From: UBA4744 sp035282865 | Lineage (GTDB): Bacteria; Actinomycetota; Acidimicrobiia; Spongiisociales; UBA4744 | Reading direction: 5' to 3' | Length of the DNA: 6,547 bases | Assembly (NCBI GenBank): GCA_035282865.1 | Contig: DATEVB010000007.1 | Location: 1 to 6,547, forward strand | In this document: positions 5,608 through 6,547 of the stretch, piece by piece | Layout of the letters: the number at the start of each line of letters is the position of its first letter | Position numbering within the stretch: position 1 is the stretch's first letter | Position numbers and translations under genes: made by a program | Notes under the pieces: generated by a model | Database searches by the model: none | Seen by the model: the letters and a program-made list of their open reading frames with translations, nothing else | Told to the model about the DNA's origin: nothing

Positions 5608-6151
5608 CTCGATACGGTACAGGTCGGCGGCCGTCGACGTCACACTGGCCGTGATGATCGGGCTGGCGGCAACGCTCGCCAAGCGCTACCTCGATTTTCA
5701 CCTCGGTGTCCCCGGTCACGCCGGCGTCGGGTGGATTGCGGTGTTGGTTTCGGGCCGGCTACTCAACGGCCGGGCCGGGATGGCGACCATCGCCGGGTTG
5801 TCCGTGGGATTGTGGGGGATCCCGGTCGGCCTCGCCCATTCGGTCGGCTACAACATGCTGCTCTACGGCCTGGCCGGCACGCTGCTCGACTCCGGGGCGC
5901 TGCTCCGTCTGCCGTTACACCGGGCCTGGGGGGCGGCGGTCGCCGGAACCATCGTGCACGTAGCCAAGTACGGGTTCATCTTCGCCAACGCCTGGATCTC
6001 CGACATCCTGCGTCGAGTGGAGATCTTCGGTTTCTTGGGGGCGCTCGCCAACCACATCATCTTTGGTGCCGCCGGTGGAATGCTCGGATGGGCGATCTGG
6101 CGCAGCGGCGGCGCGCTCCGGGCGCGGCTACAACAACGACTCACAAGGTGA
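5585..6151 (+). CDS. Six-helix membrane protein resembling an ECF transporter S component
   Basis: 188 residues from the ATG at 5585. About six hydrophobic segments are seen: 15-33, 45-60, 65-83, 85-103, 115-135 and 147-171. Size, helix number, the early GVPGHAGVGWIAVLVSGRLL (41-60) followed by NGRAG, and an A-x-x-x-A in the first helix (A28, A32) are what is seen in substrate-binding S components of energy-coupling factor transporters. These capture vitamins or metals and work with EcfA/EcfT encoded elsewhere. The ligand cannot be told. I prefer 5585 over the upstream in-frame start at 5537 because AAGGGA (5569-5574) precedes it by ten bases and the extra 16 residues are arginine-, cysteine- and tryptophan-rich, overlapping the TiaS-like gene. 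Even so, it overlaps that gene by 23 bp, indicating one operon. It could instead be an unrelated small integral membrane protein. Confidence 0.78.
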   Translation: MQILAPGSSIRYRSAAVDVTLAVMIGLAATLAKRYLDFHLGVPGHAGVGWIAVLVSGRLLNGRAGMATIAGLSVGLWGIPVGLAHSVGYNMLLYGLAGTLLDSGALLRLPLHRAWGAAVAGTIVHVAKYGFIFANAWISDILRRVEIFGFLGALANHIIFGAAGGMLGWAIWRSGGALRARLQQRLTR

Positions 6152-6155
6152 CCAT

Positions 6156-6248
6156 TCATTTCCCCAAGATGCTGCGCAGGTACACGTCCGGCCCCGGTTC
6201 ATCGAGGTGGAGGCCACCCACGGTCGCGGCGGTCGTGGCGGCGTTCAA
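6156..6248 (-). CDS. Possible 30-residue reading frame overlapping the end of the PPOX gene (tentative)
   Basis: On the minus strand a TTG at 6248 overlaps the TGA of the PPOX-fold gene as TTGA and opens a frame of 30 codons ending in TVGGLHLDEPGPDVYLRSIL plus GK and a stop. The last 22 codons have the high-GC third positions expected for coding sequence here and look protein-like. No Shine-Dalgarno specific to it was identified, TTG is a weak start, and no homolog is recognised. It may be a small translationally coupled protein, a remnant of a longer gene, or chance in GC-rich DNA. Confidence 0.18.
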   Translation of the reverse strand: MNAATTAATVGGLHLDEPGPDVYLRSILGK

Positions 6249-6547
6249 CCGCTCGCCGACCAGCCGGTGATCCGCTCGATATCGATGACGATGGCGGGAC
6301 CCTGGGGCCGGTTCAGCTCGTACTGGGGGTAGGAGCCGGTGAGCAGGGTGATGCACTTCTCCAGCTCGGCGCCCTCCCTGACCACCCGGGCCTGACCGTC
6401 GGCGCGCACCCACCACAGTCGCGACCAGTCCTCTTCGTAGTGATCGACGAGGACGCTCACGCGGGGGTGGACGGCGATGTTCCTCAATCGTTGCAGTTCT
6501 CGCGTGCGTTTGGGTTTGTGGTCGACCACCGAGATGATGCTCTGTTC
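6245..6547 (-). CDS. PPOX-class F420-dependent enzyme, Rv0121-like, C-terminal part cut by the right edge
   Basis: The visible 100 residues are the C-terminal two thirds or so of a small split-barrel (pyridoxamine-phosphate-oxidase fold) protein. DHKPKRTRELQRLRNI, then HPRVSVLVDHYEEDWSRLWW, VRADGQARVV, YPQY and GPAIVIDIERITGWSA match the Rv0121-type family of probable F420-dependent oxidoreductases, common in actinobacteria. An in-frame GTG exists at 6529, but the frame stays open to the window edge (EQSIIS before VVDHK) and the family has a strand and preceding domain there, so the real start lies outside. The expected activity is F420H2-dependent reduction of a small molecule; the substrate is unknown. 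The gene is convergent with the membrane-protein gene, 93 bp away. That gap holds a GGTGG/CCACC inverted repeat (6206-6218) without a T tract, so no convincing terminator. Confidence 0.9.
   Translation of the reverse strand, partial: EQSIISVVDHKPKRTRELQRLRNIAVHPRVSVLVDHYEEDWSRLWWVRADGQARVVREGAELEKCITLLTGSYPQYELNRPQGPAIVIDIERITGWSASG

Noticed and set aside
4828..5682. Long open frame on the minus strand (284 codons)
   Set aside because: Antisense to the TiaS-like gene, whose plus-strand product has several conserved blocks. The minus frame is histidine-, proline- and arginine-rich with no motif.
6206..6218. GGTGG-AGG-CCACC hairpin as a terminator between convergent genes
   Set aside because: A five-pair stem with a three-base loop and no following T run; too weak to call.

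Overview
The window is GC-rich, GTG starts are used, and the right edge carries a piece of an Rv0121-type F420-dependent PPOX-fold enzyme. Two genes also have TANNNT hexamers exactly where leaderless promoters sit. Together these suggest an actinobacterium, possibly an uncultured or Acidimicrobiia-like lineage. This is inference; no rRNA or taxonomic marker gene is present.

Left and centre (1-4164, all minus strand; transcription runs right to left): purU (formyltetrahydrofolate deformylase), a single-domain asparaginase-like protein, a UlaG-like metallo-beta-lactamase-fold hydrolase, iorA, and the start of iorB (cut by the left edge). iorA and iorB overlap by 4 bp. The MBL gene starts 20 bp after the asparaginase-like gene. 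The other gaps are 105 and 156 bp. IorAB is a TPP-dependent oxidoreductase of aryl-pyruvates or similar 2-oxoacids. Here IorA stops before the C-terminal ferredoxin domain usual in this family. The set points loosely to amino-acid and one-carbon catabolism, but no pathway is demonstrated.

Divergent gap (4165-4451): 287 bp with a good TATGAT -10-like hexamer and a protein-like reading frame that is only continuous if one base is skipped.

Right of the gap (4452-6151, plus strand): three genes overlapping by 20 and 23 bp. They encode a small secreted lipoprotein with a weak resemblance to the molybdopterin-binding fold of sulfite-oxidase-type enzymes, a stand-alone protein with the GIDDTD kinase-like signature of archaeal TiaS, and a six-helix membrane protein resembling an ECF transporter S component. 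This cassette is the best candidate for an undescribed system. Bacteria make the tRNA-Ile2 anticodon with TilS (lysidine), so a TiaS-like domain with a lipoprotein and an uptake-like membrane protein probably does something else, perhaps ATP-dependent handling of an imported small molecule.

Right edge (6245-6547, minus strand): the C-terminal 100 residues of the F420-dependent PPOX-fold enzyme, convergent with the cassette. No rRNA, tRNA, CRISPR array, insertion sequence or convincing rho-independent terminator was seen.
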